The notes under the pieces: model-generated
The model's input: the letters and a program-made list of their open reading frames with translations, nothing else
Databases searched by the model: none
What the model was told of the DNA's origin: nothing
NCBI RefSeq assembly: GCF_001006005.1
Contig: NZ_CP011254.1
Location: 4,402,001-4,466,000, forward strand
Reading direction: 5' to 3'
Origin: Serratia fonticola
Lineage (GTDB): Bacteria; Pseudomonadota; Gammaproteobacteria; Enterobacterales; Enterobacteriaceae
DNA length: 64,000 nucleotides
Translations under genes and position numbers: made by a program
Part shown: in pieces, positions 26,622 through 36,743 of the stretch
How positions within the stretch are numbered: the stretch's first letter is position 1
Layout: each line of letters opens with the position of its first letter

Positions 26622-27902
26622 TTAAACCCCAATTCGATCGCGTAGGGTGTAGTAGGCAGCACCGATGGCGGTGAAGGGGATTTGCAGGTTACGGCCGCCA
26701 AAGAACGGCAGGTGCGGCAGTTTAGCAAAGGCGTCAAAACGTTCTGCATCGCCACGCATCAGTTCTGCTATCAGCTTGCCCGCCAGATGGGTGCAGGTCA
26801 CGCCGTGCCCGCTGTAGCCTTGCATGTAGTAGACGTTGTTTTCCAACCGGCCAAACTGCGGCATGCGCGACAGCGTCAGCAAGAAATTGCCGGTCCAGCG
26901 GTAATCAATGCGTACGCCTTTCAACTGCGGGAAAGTTTTCAGCAGTTTAGGGCGGATCAGGTTATCGATATCATCGGGATCGCGTGCGCCATATACCACG
27001 CCACCGCCATACAGCAGCCGGTTATCGCCGGTTAAACGGTAATAATCCAGCAGGTAATTGCAATCTTCGACGCAATAGTTTTGTGGGATCAGTGAGGCTG
27101 CCACTTCTGGAGCCAAGGGTTCGGTGGTGACCACTTGAGTCCCGCACGGCATACTGCGTTTGGCCAGCCTTGGTTCCAGTTTATCGCCCAGGTAGGCATT
27201 CCCGGCTACGATCACGTAACGAGCGGTGACTTGGCCGTTGGCGGTGCTGACCACCGCTGGCTCTCCGTGACGGATATTGGTGACTGCGGACTGTTCGAAT
27301 ATCCGTCCTCCTTGCAGGCGAATGGCCTCGGCCTCGCCCAATGCCAGGTTGAGTGGATGAATATGGCCGCCGCTGTGATCGAGTAACGCGCCAACATAGC
27401 GATCGCTGCTGACCTCCTGGCGGATACGGTCGGCATCCAGCAGTTCAAGTTGCGTATTGCCGTAACGCTCCCAGTGTTGCTTTTGATCGATCAGCGCGTG
27501 GTACTGCTTATTGTTCAGCGCGGCGAAGATCCCGCCGGGGCGATAGTCACAGTCAATGGCATAGCGTTTGATACGGCTGCGGATAATCTCTGCGCCTTCA
27601 AACATCATGCTACCAAGCACCTTGGCGCTTTCTGCACCGTAACGGCTTTCGATCACGTCGATGTCACGGCTGTAGGAGTTGACCAGTTGGCCACCGTTGC
27701 GGCCACTGGCACCAAAGCCGATGCGGGCAGACTCCAGCAGCACCACGTTATAACCGGCTTCAACCAGGAACAGCGCCGATGACAGGCCGGTATAGCCGCC
27801 CCCCACGATACAGACGTCACAGTCGATCGATTCATTCAACTGCGGATAAGGCTGATGGTCATTGGCCGTTGCCGCGTAGTAGCTTTTTACGTGTTCAGTC
27901 AT
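26622..27902 (-). CDS. puuB: Gamma-glutamylputrescine oxidoreductase PuuB
   Basis: Oxidises gamma-glutamylputrescine to gamma-glutamyl-aminobutyraldehyde, second step of the Puu pathway. 426 residues in the DAO-type FAD family: dinucleotide-binding CDVCIVGGGYTGLSSALFL near residue 28, FGASGRNGGQLVNSYSRDID, and the C-terminal FAD contact YMQGYSGHGVTCTHLAGK. Follows E. coli PuuB along its length. Start taken at the second ATG of an ATGATG pair (MTEHVKSYYAA), with AAGGAATTG in front; puuC ends 10 bases upstream. Last gene of puuDRCB; no puuE follows. Confidence 0.96.
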   Translation of the reverse strand: MTEHVKSYYAATANDHQPYPQLNESIDCDVCIVGGGYTGLSSALFLVEAGYNVVLLESARIGFGASGRNGGQLVNSYSRDIDVIESRYGAESAKVLGSMMFEGAEIIRSRIKRYAIDCDYRPGGIFAALNNKQYHALIDQKQHWERYGNTQLELLDADRIRQEVSSDRYVGALLDHSGGHIHPLNLALGEAEAIRLQGGRIFEQSAVTNIRHGEPAVVSTANGQVTARYVIVAGNAYLGDKLEPRLAKRSMPCGTQVVTTEPLAPEVAASLIPQNYCVEDCNYLLDYYRLTGDNRLLYGGGVVYGARDPDDIDNLIRPKLLKTFPQLKGVRIDYRWTGNFLLTLSRMPQFGRLENNVYYMQGYSGHGVTCTHLAGKLIAELMRGDAERFDAFAKLPHLPFFGGRNLQIPFTAIGAAYYTLRDRIGV

Positions 27903-27912
27903 CATCAATTCC

Positions 27913-29409
27913 TTATTCCAGTGAAATCCAGGTGGTTTTCAGTTCGGTAAATTTATCCAGCGCATGCAGCGACTTATCGCGGCCGTTACCGCTTTGTTTG
28001 TAGCCGCCGAACGGTACGGTCATATCGCCGTCGTTGTAGTTGTTGACGAACACGGTGCCCGCTTTCAACTGACGGGCCATGCGGTGTGCCCGTGACAGAT
28101 CGCGGGTCCAGACTGCCGCACCCAACCCGTATTCGCTGTCGTTGGCCAATGCGAGTGCTTGTTGCTCACCGTTGAAAGTCGTGACGGCCAAGACCGGGCC
28201 AAAAATCTCGTCCCGCGCAACGTTCATTGCATTGTCCACCTGCGTGAGAATGGTGGGGCCGAGATAGCCGTGATGATTGCCTTGCGAATGGGCACGTCCA
28301 TCAAGGAACAGTGAGGCTCCCTGGCTCAAACCCTGTTCGATATAGCTGGTGACTTTTTCACAGTGTTGTTGGTCGATCAGCGTACCCATGAGCGTTTGCG
28401 GATCGAGCGGGTTGCCCGGTGCGAAGGCTGCTGCATGTCGCTGCAACGCTTGTAGAAAGGCCTGCTGAATACTTTCCTCTACCAGCAGGCGCGTACCGGC
28501 AATGCACACCTGGCCCTGGTTATAGAAGATCCCGGCCGCCGCTCCCTGCGCCGCCTTATCCAGGTCCGGGCAGTCGGCGAAGATAATGTTGGCGCTCTTG
28601 CCACCGGCCTCCAGCCACACGCGTTTCATGTTGGATTCACCGGCGTACTTCATCAACTGCTTGGCTACCTGGGTAGAGCCGGTAAAGGCGAGAGCATCAA
28701 CATCGTTATGCAGTGCCAACGCCTTGCCCGCATCGTGGCCGAAACCAGGAATAATGTTCAGGACGCCATCCGGTAATCCTGCCTGCTGTGCCAAAGCGCC
28801 AAGATAAATCGCCGTAAGCGGTGATTTTTCCGAGGGTTTAAGCACCACGCTGTTACCGGCCGCCAGCGCCGGGCCTAACTTCCAGCAGGCTAACAGCAGC
28901 GGAAAGTTCCACGGCACGATGGCACCCACCACGCCGATGGGTTCTCGCTGGATCAGAGCGAGCGCATCATGGCCGGTTGGGGCAATTTCGCCATACACCT
29001 TGTCGATAGCTTCGGCGTACCAGCGGATACAGCGGATCGCCCCTGGAATATCATCGCGCAGGCTGTGGCGGATGGGCTTGCCGGTATCCAGCGTTTCCAA
29101 CAGCGCTAACTGCTCGCTGTGCTCTTCCATCAAGCTGGCGAGTTTGAACAACGTCGCTTTGCGTTTGGCGGGGGAGGCTTGCGACCAGTCGCCGCGTTCA
29201 AACACCTCGCGCGCCGCCTTGACGGCCAAATCGATATCGATGTGGCTGCCACGGGCCATCTGCACCAGTTCACGAACCCCGGCAGGATCCTGAACGCTAA
29301 AGGTTTCCCCTTCTGCCGCCGGGAGGTAGCGGCCATTGATAAACAGCCGGTTCTCAATCTTCAGGGCCTGTGCCCGTTGTTGCCAATATTCCAGGTGGTG
29401 GAAGTCCAT
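27913..29409 (-). CDS. puuC: Gamma-glutamyl-gamma-aminobutyraldehyde dehydrogenase PuuC
   Basis: Third step of the pathway, oxidising the aldehyde with NAD(P)+ to gamma-glutamyl-GABA. 498 residues; standard aldehyde dehydrogenase with the Rossmann glycine motif FTGSTQVAKQL, catalytic glutamate in WLEAGGKSANI, and nucleophilic cysteine in NQGQVCIAGTR. Starts MDFHHLEYWQQRAQALK, as E. coli PuuC. Sits between puuR (15 bases upstream) and puuB, minus strand. Confidence 0.96.
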   Translation of the reverse strand: MDFHHLEYWQQRAQALKIENRLFINGRYLPAAEGETFSVQDPAGVRELVQMARGSHIDIDLAVKAAREVFERGDWSQASPAKRKATLFKLASLMEEHSEQLALLETLDTGKPIRHSLRDDIPGAIRCIRWYAEAIDKVYGEIAPTGHDALALIQREPIGVVGAIVPWNFPLLLACWKLGPALAAGNSVVLKPSEKSPLTAIYLGALAQQAGLPDGVLNIIPGFGHDAGKALALHNDVDALAFTGSTQVAKQLMKYAGESNMKRVWLEAGGKSANIIFADCPDLDKAAQGAAAGIFYNQGQVCIAGTRLLVEESIQQAFLQALQRHAAAFAPGNPLDPQTLMGTLIDQQHCEKVTSYIEQGLSQGASLFLDGRAHSQGNHHGYLGPTILTQVDNAMNVARDEIFGPVLAVTTFNGEQQALALANDSEYGLGAAVWTRDLSRAHRMARQLKAGTVFVNNYNDGDMTVPFGGYKQSGNGRDKSLHALDKFTELKTTWISLE

Positions 29410-29424
29410 ACCTTGCTCCGTTAA

Positions 29425-29982
29425 TCAGAATGTCGTCGGCGTATGTGCACTGATAATTCGGCAAATGCGCGCCGAGGTGTTGCTGAAACTATGGGGGATC
29501 GCGGTGTTGATGGCGTAGCTCTGGCCTGCCTGTAGGTGATAGCTTTGCCCGTTGACCTGCAGCATCACTTCGCCTTCCAGCAGGGTGCCAATCTCTTCCC
29601 CCTGATGTTTGAGCCGTTCACCAGTGGTGGTGCCCGGATCGTAGGTTTCGATCATCATTGCCAGTGTGCGGTTGGGATCACCGTTGTGGATCAGCTTCAT
29701 CGAAACACCCTGACTGCCGATTTCGATCAGATGGTCATGGTCGATCACAATCTGCGGCTCATGCGGCTGTTCCGGTTCGGTAAAAAAAGCCGATAGCGAC
29801 AGCCCATACACTGTCAGCAGCTTTTGCAGCGTACTGATGGCCGGGCTGACCTTGTCCTGTTCAATGGTGCTGATGGCGCTGTGCGTCAAGCCAGACAGTT
29901 CGGCTACCCGGCGCTGTGATAGCCCTAACTGCTGGCGGATCTGCGATAAGCGTTTCCCCGGTGCCAAGCTGACGTCGCTCAT
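29425..29982 (-). CDS. puuR: PuuR, repressor of the putrescine utilisation genes
   Basis: 185 residues: Xre-type helix-turn-helix (about 10-65, LSQIRQQLGLSQRRVAELSGLTHSAISTIEQ) followed by a cupin sensor domain (HQGEEIGTLLEGEVMLQVNGQSYHLQAG). In E. coli PuuR represses all puu genes and is released by putrescine. The start overlaps the puuD stop by 4 bases. Candidate operators lie between puuD and puuA. Confidence 0.95.
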   Translation of the reverse strand: MSDVSLAPGKRLSQIRQQLGLSQRRVAELSGLTHSAISTIEQDKVSPAISTLQKLLTVYGLSLSAFFTEPEQPHEPQIVIDHDHLIEIGSQGVSMKLIHNGDPNRTLAMMIETYDPGTTTGERLKHQGEEIGTLLEGEVMLQVNGQSYHLQAGQSYAINTAIPHSFSNTSARICRIISAHTPTTF

Positions 29983-30740
29983 AGGCGTTTTTCCTTTTGG
30001 TAGTGCTGGCAGGCGTTAATAAATCCCTCAAATAGCAGGCGGGACAGGGCGTATTCATCGCTGTTCCATTCAGGATGCCACTGCACCCCTAAGGCAAAGG
30101 GCTGATCGCGAATGCTGAGGGCTTCCACCAGGCCGTCGGCGGCATAAGCTTCTACACGTACGCTGGGGCCGAGGGTTTTGGCTCCTTGGCCGTGCAGTGA
30201 ATTCACCCAGAATCGGTGGCAATCCGGCAGCAGCTGCGCCAGCAATCCTCCGTCTTGCACGGTAACTTCATGAGCAGGAGCATATTGCTGTTCCAGCGGC
30301 AGATCGTGATCTTCACGGTGCTCGAGCAGCTCCGGTTGTTCATATAAACGACGGTGTAGCGTGCCTTGAGTCGCGACCACCAGCTCTTGCATACCGCGGC
30401 AAATGGCGAAAAGGGGGATGCGCCTGCTCAGGGCCAGGCCGATCAGCGCCAGGCTCAATTCATCGCGCCCAGGATCGGCGTCAGGCTCATCGCCGTTTTC
30501 ACCATAAAGGTGCGGCTGCACATTACTGGGGCTGCCCGGCAGCAGGATGCCGTCGAGATGGGGCAGCAACTCTGCCAGCATTTCCGGCTCGGCGAGCGCG
30601 TGTGGCAGGGCGATCGGTAATCCTCCGGCAGCTAACACCGCATTCAGGTACTTTTCTTGCAAGGTCTGGGTGAGGTGCTGGTTTAACCTATACCTGCACA
30701 TCACGACGCCGACGATTGGTCTGTTAAATATATTGCCCAT
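29979..30740 (-). CDS. puuD: Gamma-glutamyl-GABA hydrolase PuuD
   Basis: Fourth step: splits gamma-glutamyl-GABA to GABA and glutamate. 253 residues, class I glutamine amidotransferase fold with nucleophile in FAICRGMQELV and the His/Glu pair in VQWHPEWNSDE. Near identical in layout to E. coli PuuD, including LPGSPSNVQPHLYGENGDEPDADPGRD read in pieces. First gene of the minus-strand puu operon, divergent from puuA with about 235 bases between. Confidence 0.96.
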   Translation of the reverse strand: MGNIFNRPIVGVVMCRYRLNQHLTQTLQEKYLNAVLAAGGLPIALPHALAEPEMLAELLPHLDGILLPGSPSNVQPHLYGENGDEPDADPGRDELSLALIGLALSRRIPLFAICRGMQELVVATQGTLHRRLYEQPELLEHREDHDLPLEQQYAPAHEVTVQDGGLLAQLLPDCHRFWVNSLHGQGAKTLGPSVRVEAYAADGLVEALSIRDQPFALGVQWHPEWNSDEYALSRLLFEGFINACQHYQKEKRL

Positions 30741-30797
30741 GCTATCCCCTACAGGTTGTTCGAAATTATGACCGATAAGCCGTTTAATCGCCTTTTT

Positions 30798-30812
30798 TGT
30801 TCAATATTTACT
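30798..30812. promoter_or_regulatory. Candidate PuuR operator
   Basis: TGTTCAATATTTACT compares with the reverse of the E. coli PuuR recognition sequence (TGTTCATTATATTTT), about 11 of 15 bases. Lies near the puuD start in the divergent region. Confidence 0.45.
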
Positions 30813-30892
30813 AAATCTAGCAGTCGAATGGCCAATATTCAAACCAAAATTAACACTTGCAAAACATTTTTGTTGCATCTATGTTTCATTGG

Positions 30893-30907
30893 TGGACATT
30901 ATATTGA
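30893..30907. promoter_or_regulatory. Candidate PuuR operator
   Basis: TGGACATTATATTGA against TGTTCATTATATTTT, 11 of 15 matches including the whole CATTATATT core. About 70 bases before puuA. Confidence 0.55.
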
Positions 30908-30976
30908 GCAAGATGGTCAAAACATCGAAGTCAGTAAGTGTGAGAACCACAGACCAAACACAACGGCGGGTGAAAC

Positions 30977-32395
30977 ATGCAAACCAACATCGTAGAAGTC
31001 GAAAACTTTGTGCAACACAATGAAGAAAGGCGAAGTAGCACGTTCCAGCGCGAAGTGAAGAAGTATCTGGAACGTTATCCGTTAACCCAGCATATCGACG
31101 TGCTGCTGACCGATCTCAACGGCAGCTTCCGTGGCAAGCGCATCCCGGTGAGCGGGCTGGGTAAACTGGAGAAGGGCTGTTACTTCCCAGCCTCGGTGTT
31201 CGCGATGGATATTCTTGGCAACGTGGTGGAAGAGGCGGGTTTGGGGCAGGAATTGGGTGAACCGGACCATATTTGCGTGCCGGTAGCCGGAACCCTGACG
31301 CCATCGGCGGCCGATCCGCAATATCTGGGCCAGGTACTGCTCACCATGCTGGATGAAGATGGTACTCCCTTTGACGTTGAACCGCGCAATGTGCTGAACC
31401 GAGTGTGGCAGCGTTTGCGTCAGCGCGGGTTATTCCCCGTAGTAGCGGTAGAGTTGGAGTTCTATCTCATCGATCGCCAGCGCGATCCGGAAGGTTATTT
31501 GCAACCCCCTTGCGCCCCCGGTACCCAGGAGCGTAACACCCAGAGCCAGGTCTATTCGGTGGACAACCTCAACCACTTTGCCGACGTGCTGAGCGAAATC
31601 GACGAACTGGCCCGCCTGCAAGGGCTCCCGGCCGATGGGGCGGTAGCGGAAGCGTCACCGGGTCAGTTTGAGGTTAACCTGCATCACACCAATGATGTGT
31701 TGCAGGCCTGTGACCATGCCCTGGCGTTAAAGCGGCTGGTACGCATGGTGGCAGAGAAGCACCATATGCATGCAACCTTTATGGCCAAGCCTTACGAGGA
31801 ACATGCGGGCAGCGGTATGCATGTGCATATCAGCATGCTGGACAAGCAGGGTAACAACGTCTTTGCCGATGCGGATGGTGAAGACTCCACGCTGTTGAAG
31901 CAGGCGCTGGCTGGCATGATCGCCTTGATGCCTGCCTCTATGGCGCTGCTGGCACCCAACGTCAACGCCTATCGCCGCTTCCAGGCGGGGATGTACGTTC
32001 CTACCCAGGCATCCTGGGGCCATAACAACCGCACCGTAGCGCTACGTATTCCCTGTGGCGATCGCGACAGCCACCGCGTGGAGTATCGCGTGGCGGGGGC
32101 CGATGCCAACCCTTATCTGGTGATGGCAACCATTCTGGCCGGGATTGTCTACGGCCTCGACACTCAGTTACCGCTGCTTGAGCCAGTCACCGGCAACGGG
32201 CTGGAGCAAGAGGGGCTGCCGTTCCCGATCCGCCAGAGCGATGCGCTGTATGAGTTCGAACACCAGCCGGTGCTCAATGCGCTGCTGGGCGAACGTTTCA
32301 GCCACGTCTATCTGGCCTGTAAGACCGATGAGCTGGAGCAGTTTGAGCGGCTGATCACCGAAACCGAAATCGAGTGGATGCTGAAAAACGCCTGA
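30977..32395 (+). CDS. puuA: Gamma-glutamylputrescine synthetase PuuA
   Basis: First step: ATP-dependent joining of glutamate to putrescine. 472 residues, the same as E. coli PuuA, glutamine synthetase fold: N-terminal beta-grasp ([17 protein letters not shown]), metal and substrate residues in [15 protein letters not shown] and [10 protein letters not shown], and [19 protein letters not shown] with the basic NRTVALRIP. Divergent from puuD; followed by the transporter gene puuP, so uptake and activation share a transcript. Confidence 0.96.
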   Translation: MQTNIVEVENFVQHNEERRSSTFQREVKKYLERYPLTQHIDVLLTDLNGSFRGKRIPVSGLGKLEKGCYFPASVFAMDILGNVVEEAGLGQELGEPDHICVPVAGTLTPSAADPQYLGQVLLTMLDEDGTPFDVEPRNVLNRVWQRLRQRGLFPVVAVELEFYLIDRQRDPEGYLQPPCAPGTQERNTQSQVYSVDNLNHFADVLSEIDELARLQGLPADGAVAEASPGQFEVNLHHTNDVLQACDHALALKRLVRMVAEKHHMHATFMAKPYEEHAGSGMHVHISMLDKQGNNVFADADGEDSTLLKQALAGMIALMPASMALLAPNVNAYRRFQAGMYVPTQASWGHNNRTVALRIPCGDRDSHRVEYRVAGADANPYLVMATILAGIVYGLDTQLPLLEPVTGNGLEQEGLPFPIRQSDALYEFEHQPVLNALLGERFSHVYLACKTDELEQFERLITETEIEWMLKNA

Positions 32396-32522
32396 CGTCC
32401 TCAGCCCGATCCTACCGCGCGCCGGCGCATTCCCGCGGGCTACCTGTGGCCTGGCGAAGCCGTGCGCGACGGTGATGACTTCTTCCAACTTGGCGTACAG
32501 GACGCCGGTGAGGAATAACCCA

Positions 32523-33893
32523 ATGACGATAAGTGCCATCGACGATAATGGCGCGGGCAAACCGCAACTGCGCAAGACATTGAAACTGTGGCAAGTGGTG
32601 ATGATGGGCCTGGCCTATCTGACGCCAATGACGGTGTTTGACACCTTCGGTATCGTTTCTGGAGTGACGGACGGGCACGTTCCGGCGTCCTACCTGTTGG
32701 CATTGGCCGGGGTGCTGTTTACCGCCATCAGCTATGGCAAGCTGGTGCGCCAGTTCCCGACCTCGGGCTCGGCTTATACCTACGCGCAAAAGGCTATCAA
32801 CCCGCACGTGGGTTTCCTCGTTGGTTGGTCATCGCTGCTGGATTACCTGTTTTTGCCGATGATTAATACGCTATTGGCCAAAATCTATCTTACGGCCTTG
32901 TTCCCAGAGGTCCCACCGTGGATCTGGGTGGTCGGGTTTGTGATCTTGATCACCGCCATCAACCTGAAAAGCGTCAGCCTGGTGGCAAACTTCAACACCC
33001 TGTTTGTGGTGGCGCAGGTGGCGATTATCGTGGTGTTTATCTTCCTGGTGGTACGAGGGTTGCACAATGGTGAAGGGGTTGGGCAGGTGTGGAGTCTGCA
33101 ACCCTTTATCAGTGAAAACGCCCATCTATTGCCGATCATTACCGGCGCCACCATCCTGTGCTTTTCGTTTCTGGGTTTTGACGCCGTTACCACGCTGTGT
33201 GAAGAAACGCCTGATGCGGCCCGTGTGATCCCGCGCGCTATCTTCCTTACCGCACTCTATGGTGGGGTGATCTTCATCACCGTATCGTTCTTTATTCAGC
33301 TGTTCTTCCCGACGCTGGAGCGTTTCAAACAGCCTGATGCAGCACTGCCGGAAATTGCGCTGTATGTGGGCGGCAAGCTGTTCCAGTCCATCTTCTTGTG
33401 CATCACCTTTATCAACACCCTGGCTTCTGGCCTGGCTTCCCATGCCAGCGTGTCCAGGCTGCTGTATGTGATGGGGCGCGACAATGTGTTCCCGGAAAAA
33501 TTCTTTGGTTACGTGCATCCTAAATGGCGTACGCCAGCGCTTAACGTGCTGCTGGTTGGCTTGGTGGCATTATCGGCACTCTCCTTCGATTTAGTGACGG
33601 CGACCGCCCTGATCAACTTCGGTGCTCTGGTGGCCTTTACCTTCGTCAACCTCTCGGTGATCAGTCACTTCTATATTCGTCAAGGGCGCAACAAGAACTG
33701 GAAAGACCGCTTCCATTACCTGATTTTGCCGCTGGTGGGGGCGTTGACGGTAGGGATCTTGTGGTTGAACCTGGAAAAAAGCTCCCTGACCTTGGGGCTG
33801 CTGTGGGCGGCGCTGGGGTTTGGCTATCTGGCCTATCTCACCCGTCGTTTCCGCCAGCCGCCGCCGCAGTTGGAGCGACAACCTCAGCAGTAA
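32523..33893 (+). CDS. puuP: Putrescine importer PuuP
   Basis: 456 residues, about 12 membrane helices, amino acid-polyamine-organocation family. Close to E. coli PuuP through [51 protein letters not shown] and [23 protein letters not shown] 32523 follows GTGAGGAATAACCC; an earlier in-frame ATG at 32472 would add 17 residues. Brings in putrescine for the pathway by proton symport. Ends at a hairpin terminator built from a GGGCGC palindrome. Confidence 0.96.
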   Translation: MTISAIDDNGAGKPQLRKTLKLWQVVMMGLAYLTPMTVFDTFGIVSGVTDGHVPASYLLALAGVLFTAISYGKLVRQFPTSGSAYTYAQKAINPHVGFLVGWSSLLDYLFLPMINTLLAKIYLTALFPEVPPWIWVVGFVILITAINLKSVSLVANFNTLFVVAQVAIIVVFIFLVVRGLHNGEGVGQVWSLQPFISENAHLLPIITGATILCFSFLGFDAVTTLCEETPDAARVIPRAIFLTALYGGVIFITVSFFIQLFFPTLERFKQPDAALPEIALYVGGKLFQSIFLCITFINTLASGLASHASVSRLLYVMGRDNVFPEKFFGYVHPKWRTPALNVLLVGLVALSALSFDLVTATALINFGALVAFTFVNLSVISHFYIRQGRNKNWKDRFHYLILPLVGALTVGILWLNLEKSSLTLGLLWAALGFGYLAYLTRRFRQPPPQLERQPQQ

Positions 33894-33899
33894 AGGTAT

Positions 33900-33926
33900 G
33901 GGCGCAGCGCAGCGCCCTTTCTTTTT
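33900..33926 (+). terminator. Terminator of puuAP
   Basis: GGGCGC-AGCGCA-GCGCCC followed by TTTCTTTTT, directly after puuP. Confidence 0.75.
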
Positions 33927-33985
33927 CCCCGGTAGGGCAGTAGAGTAAAAAATCGTATAAAAATAAATAATTGGATCCTACGCTA

Positions 33986-34879
33986 ATGCCTCCGTTGTCC
34001 GCTTCCCATAAAGCTACCTTGCTCGGCCTGCTGGCCATTGTGTTATGGAGTAGCGTGGTTGGTCTGATCCGCAGCGTCAGTGAAGGGCTTGGGCCGGTAG
34101 GCGGGGCGGCGATGATCTATAGCGTGGGCACGCTGTTTCTGTTGGTGGTGATGGGCATTCCCAAACTGCGCGAGTTCCGCCGCTCCTATCTGATCCTCGG
34201 CAGCCTGCTGTTTGTGCTGTATGAGATTTGCCTTTCGCTGTCGCTGGGCTATGCCAGCAACCGTACGCAGGCCATTGAGCTGGGGATGATCAACTATCTT
34301 TGGCCCTGTTTTACCGTGTTGATGGCCATCCTGTTCAATGGGCAAAAGGCCAAATGGTGGGTGGTGCCTGGTTTGTTGCTTTCCCTGTTCGGGATTGGCT
34401 GGATCATGAGCGGCAGCGGCGGTTGGTCACCAGCGCAAATGCTGGCCAACGTGCGCAGCAATCCGTTGAGTTACGGGCTGGCATTCAGTGGTGCGGTGAT
34501 TTGGGCCATCTATTGCAACGTGACCAAGAGGATCGCCCAGGGCAAAAACGCGGTGGTGCTGTTTATCTCGCTCACCGCGCTGGCGCTGTGGTTAATTTAT
34601 CCTTTCAGCAATGAAAGCGGTATGCACTTTAGCCTGCCGGTTGTGGTGGCGTTGCTGTGCGTGGGGACGGCGATGGGGGCTGGCTATGCCGCTTGGAACG
34701 TTGGGATCCTGCATGGCAATATGACGCTGCTGGCGACCGTATCTTACTTTACCCCGGTGTTGTCATCGGTGTTTGCCGCCGTGGTACTCAGCACCGCGCT
34801 GACCCTTAACTTCTGGCAGGGGGTGATAATGGTAACGCTAGGATCGCTGATTTGCTGGCGGGCCACCCGCGCCGACTGA
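33986..34879 (+). CDS. yddG: YddG-like aromatic amino acid exporter (DMT family)
   Basis: 297 residues, ten helices of the drug/metabolite transporter fold. Tracks E. coli YddG: KATLLGLLAIVLWSSVVGLIR at the start (read in parts), SEGLGPVGGAA, LSLGYASNRTQAIELGMINYLWP, and the C-terminal AAWNVGILHGNMTLLATVSYFTPVLSS. YddG exports phenylalanine, tyrosine, tryptophan and analogues. ATG 33986 has no good ribosome site; a TTG at 33971 is a possible alternative start. Stand-alone gene. Confidence 0.88.
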   Translation: MPPLSASHKATLLGLLAIVLWSSVVGLIRSVSEGLGPVGGAAMIYSVGTLFLLVVMGIPKLREFRRSYLILGSLLFVLYEICLSLSLGYASNRTQAIELGMINYLWPCFTVLMAILFNGQKAKWWVVPGLLLSLFGIGWIMSGSGGWSPAQMLANVRSNPLSYGLAFSGAVIWAIYCNVTKRIAQGKNAVVLFISLTALALWLIYPFSNESGMHFSLPVVVALLCVGTAMGAGYAAWNVGILHGNMTLLATVSYFTPVLSSVFAAVVLSTALTLNFWQGVIMVTLGSLICWRATRAD

Positions 34880-34964
34880 GGCTTATTTTTTACCAGCACA
34901 GGCGGCAGAATAATGAATTTCGAGCTAATCTCAAGGTAAGTGTTCTGCCAGAAGGAACGGGAAA

Positions 34965-35237
34965 ATGAGAAAAGATATTCAATTTATTCAGCAGCCAGCG
35001 CTTAATGGCCACAGTTTCAGCACCGGCGATATCGTTCGCCTGACCACCGCTAACCTGCCGCATGAATACCAGTTGGATGTGATGATCCTGCGCCGTGACG
35101 ATAAGCTGATCCACGGCTCGGTCGTCGTGGCCTCGCCGAAAGTCGATATCCCGGTCAGCCAATGGGAAATTGCCATCGGTGATGAGGTGGTATTCCGGCA
35201 AGAGAACATTGCCAAGGCCGTACCCGGAGCTCGCTGA
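34965..35237 (+). CDS. Hypothetical 90-residue protein
   Basis: Not recognised. MRKDIQFIQQPALNGHSFSTGDIVRLTTANLPHEY and onward: mixed alpha/beta, no signal peptide, no membrane helix, no cysteines. Strong ribosome site (AGAAGGAACGGGAAA) and a terminator 55 bases after the stop support a real, monocistronic gene. The repeated Val/Ile-rich strands (KVDIPVSQWEIAIGDEVVF) suggest a small beta-barrel, which is only an impression. Confidence 0.7.
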   Translation: MRKDIQFIQQPALNGHSFSTGDIVRLTTANLPHEYQLDVMILRRDDKLIHGSVVVASPKVDIPVSQWEIAIGDEVVFRQENIAKAVPGAR

Positions 35238-35292
35238 TAAAACCAACCGGTTCGCGAAATAAGGGGCCATATACTGCGCCCGCCTGCCACTA

Positions 35293-35317
35293 AGCCGACA
35301 TAAGCGTCGGCTTTTTT
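35293..35317 (+). terminator. Rho-independent terminator
   Basis: AGCCGAC-ATAAGC-GTCGGCT followed by TTTTT, after the hypothetical gene at 34965. Confidence 0.85.
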
Positions 35318-35628
35318 ACGCGCTTTTTAACCCCAGGTTAAAATTTGGTGTTGAACACAAAGACACCAAAAGTCGTCGCTTGAAAATTTATCGACATGAT
35401 GAAAATCACATCAAAAATGTTTTGCACTGCAATTTATTTTATAAAATGAGAACGCAATCGATTACGCGATGGTAAAATGCCTAACTGGATCACAGATTAT
35501 TACAGCGAGAGCTTTCTATAATGCGCACGGCAACCGGCAATAGGTAACCGTTTGTTTACAGCAGGCGTCGCCAGACACATATCATTCCAACGGGCAGGGA
35601 ATTGGCCCACTCAGCATGTGGTAATAAA
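35318..35628. other. tsx upstream region
   Basis: About 310 bases without a gene, AT-rich. Contains a candidate CRP site at 35395-35410 and GCAATCGATTACGCGAT near 35453, which could belong to a CytR or similar nucleoside regulator. E. coli tsx is controlled by CRP-CytR and DeoR. Confidence 0.5.
35395..35410. promoter_or_regulatory. Candidate CRP site of tsx
   Basis: CATGA, six bases, TCACA: eight of ten conserved CRP positions. Placed in the long tsx leader. Confidence 0.4.
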
Positions 35629-36507
35629 ATGAAGAAAATAGCTCTCGCAGCAGGTGTGCTTCTCTCCGCGTCTTTCAGCCCCGCTTCCATGGCGGCAGAA
35701 AGCAAAGACAGCCAGTATCTTTCAGACTGGTGGCATCAGAGTGTCAACGTAGTAGGCAGCTACCATACCCGCTTCGGGCCGCAGCTGAACAATGACGTGT
35801 ATCTGGAGTATGAAGCCTTTGCCAAGAAAGACTGGCTGGATTTCTATGGCTACGTGGACGTGCCAAAGTTCTTCGGCACCGGTAATACGCCAAACCGTGG
35901 TATCTGGGACAAAGGCTCACCGCTGTTTATGGAGATCGAACCGCGCTTCTCCATCGACAAACTGACCGGCACCAACCTGGGCTTTGGGCCGTTCAAAGAG
36001 TGGTATTTTGCCAACAACTATATTTACGACATGGGGCGTAACAGTGCCTCCCGTCAAAGCACCTGGTACATGGGTCTGGGCACCGATATCGAAACCGGTC
36101 TGCCGATGAGCCTGTCGATGAACATTTATGCCAAATACCAATGGCAGAACTATGAGGCATCCAACGAGAACAGCTGGGACGGCTATCGCTTCAAGGTGAA
36201 ATACTTCGTGCCGTTGACCGAAATGTGGGGCGGCAACCTGAGCTATATCGGTTTCACCAACTTTGACTTTGATTCCGATCTGGGCAGCGACAACTTCGTG
36301 GTGGATGGCCGTCAGGCACGTACCAGCAACTCTATCGCCTCCAGCCACATTTTGGCGCTGAACTACGATCACTGGCATTACTCCTTCGTGGCACGTTACT
36401 TCCATAACGGTGGTCAATGGAATGATGGGGTGGACATCGGTACGCCGCAGGGTCCAATCAAGTCTACCGGCTGGGGTTACTACCTGGTTGCCGGTTATAA
36501 CTTCTGA
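35629..36507 (+). CDS. tsx: Nucleoside-specific outer membrane channel Tsx
   Basis: 292 residues with signal peptide ([17 protein letters not shown] to SMAAE) and a 12-strand barrel. Very close to E. coli Tsx: [57 protein letters not shown], and the terminal strand ending YNF with the C-terminal phenylalanine needed for assembly. Passes nucleosides; in E. coli also a receptor for phage T6 and colicin K. ATG 35629 chosen over 35602, which lacks a ribosome site and signal-peptide start. Confidence 0.97.
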   Translation: MKKIALAAGVLLSASFSPASMAAESKDSQYLSDWWHQSVNVVGSYHTRFGPQLNNDVYLEYEAFAKKDWLDFYGYVDVPKFFGTGNTPNRGIWDKGSPLFMEIEPRFSIDKLTGTNLGFGPFKEWYFANNYIYDMGRNSASRQSTWYMGLGTDIETGLPMSLSMNIYAKYQWQNYEASNENSWDGYRFKVKYFVPLTEMWGGNLSYIGFTNFDFDSDLGSDNFVVDGRQARTSNSIASSHILALNYDHWHYSFVARYFHNGGQWNDGVDIGTPQGPIKSTGWGYYLVAGYNF

Positions 36508-36532
36508 TTTTTCGTGGTATCAGAAACAGGAA

Positions 36533-36556
36533 ACCCCGCACTGGCGGGGTTTTTTT
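36533..36556 (+). terminator. tsx terminator
   Basis: ACCCCGC-ACTG-GCGGGGT followed by seven T. Confidence 0.9.
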
Positions 36557-36560
36557 ATCA

Positions 36561-36743
36561 TCATCTCAGGTAACTTTCTGCGGGTGAATGTTTAACCGGC
36601 ATAACCAATTTGCCCTTGATAACGTAGCACTCATTGTCGATCCACTTGAGGATTTGCTCACGGCTGACACCTTCAAATTGCGCATAGCGATAAATATCAC
36701 CATTGAAGTGCAGCTGGATGTACTCCATCAACGTCATGTGCAT
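36561..36743 (-). CDS. Small 60-residue protein, possible helix-turn-helix
   Basis: MHMTLMEYIQLHFNGDIYRY onward; the middle FNGDIYRYAQFEGVSREQILKWIDNE reads like a small helix-turn-helix of the Cro type (a loose impression). Start ATG 36743 has AGGAGTTATATCC in front. A longer frame to 36806 lacks such a site. Convergent with tsx, sharing its terminator region. Function unknown. Confidence 0.65.
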   Translation of the reverse strand: MHMTLMEYIQLHFNGDIYRYAQFEGVSREQILKWIDNECYVIKGKLVMPVKHSPAESYLR

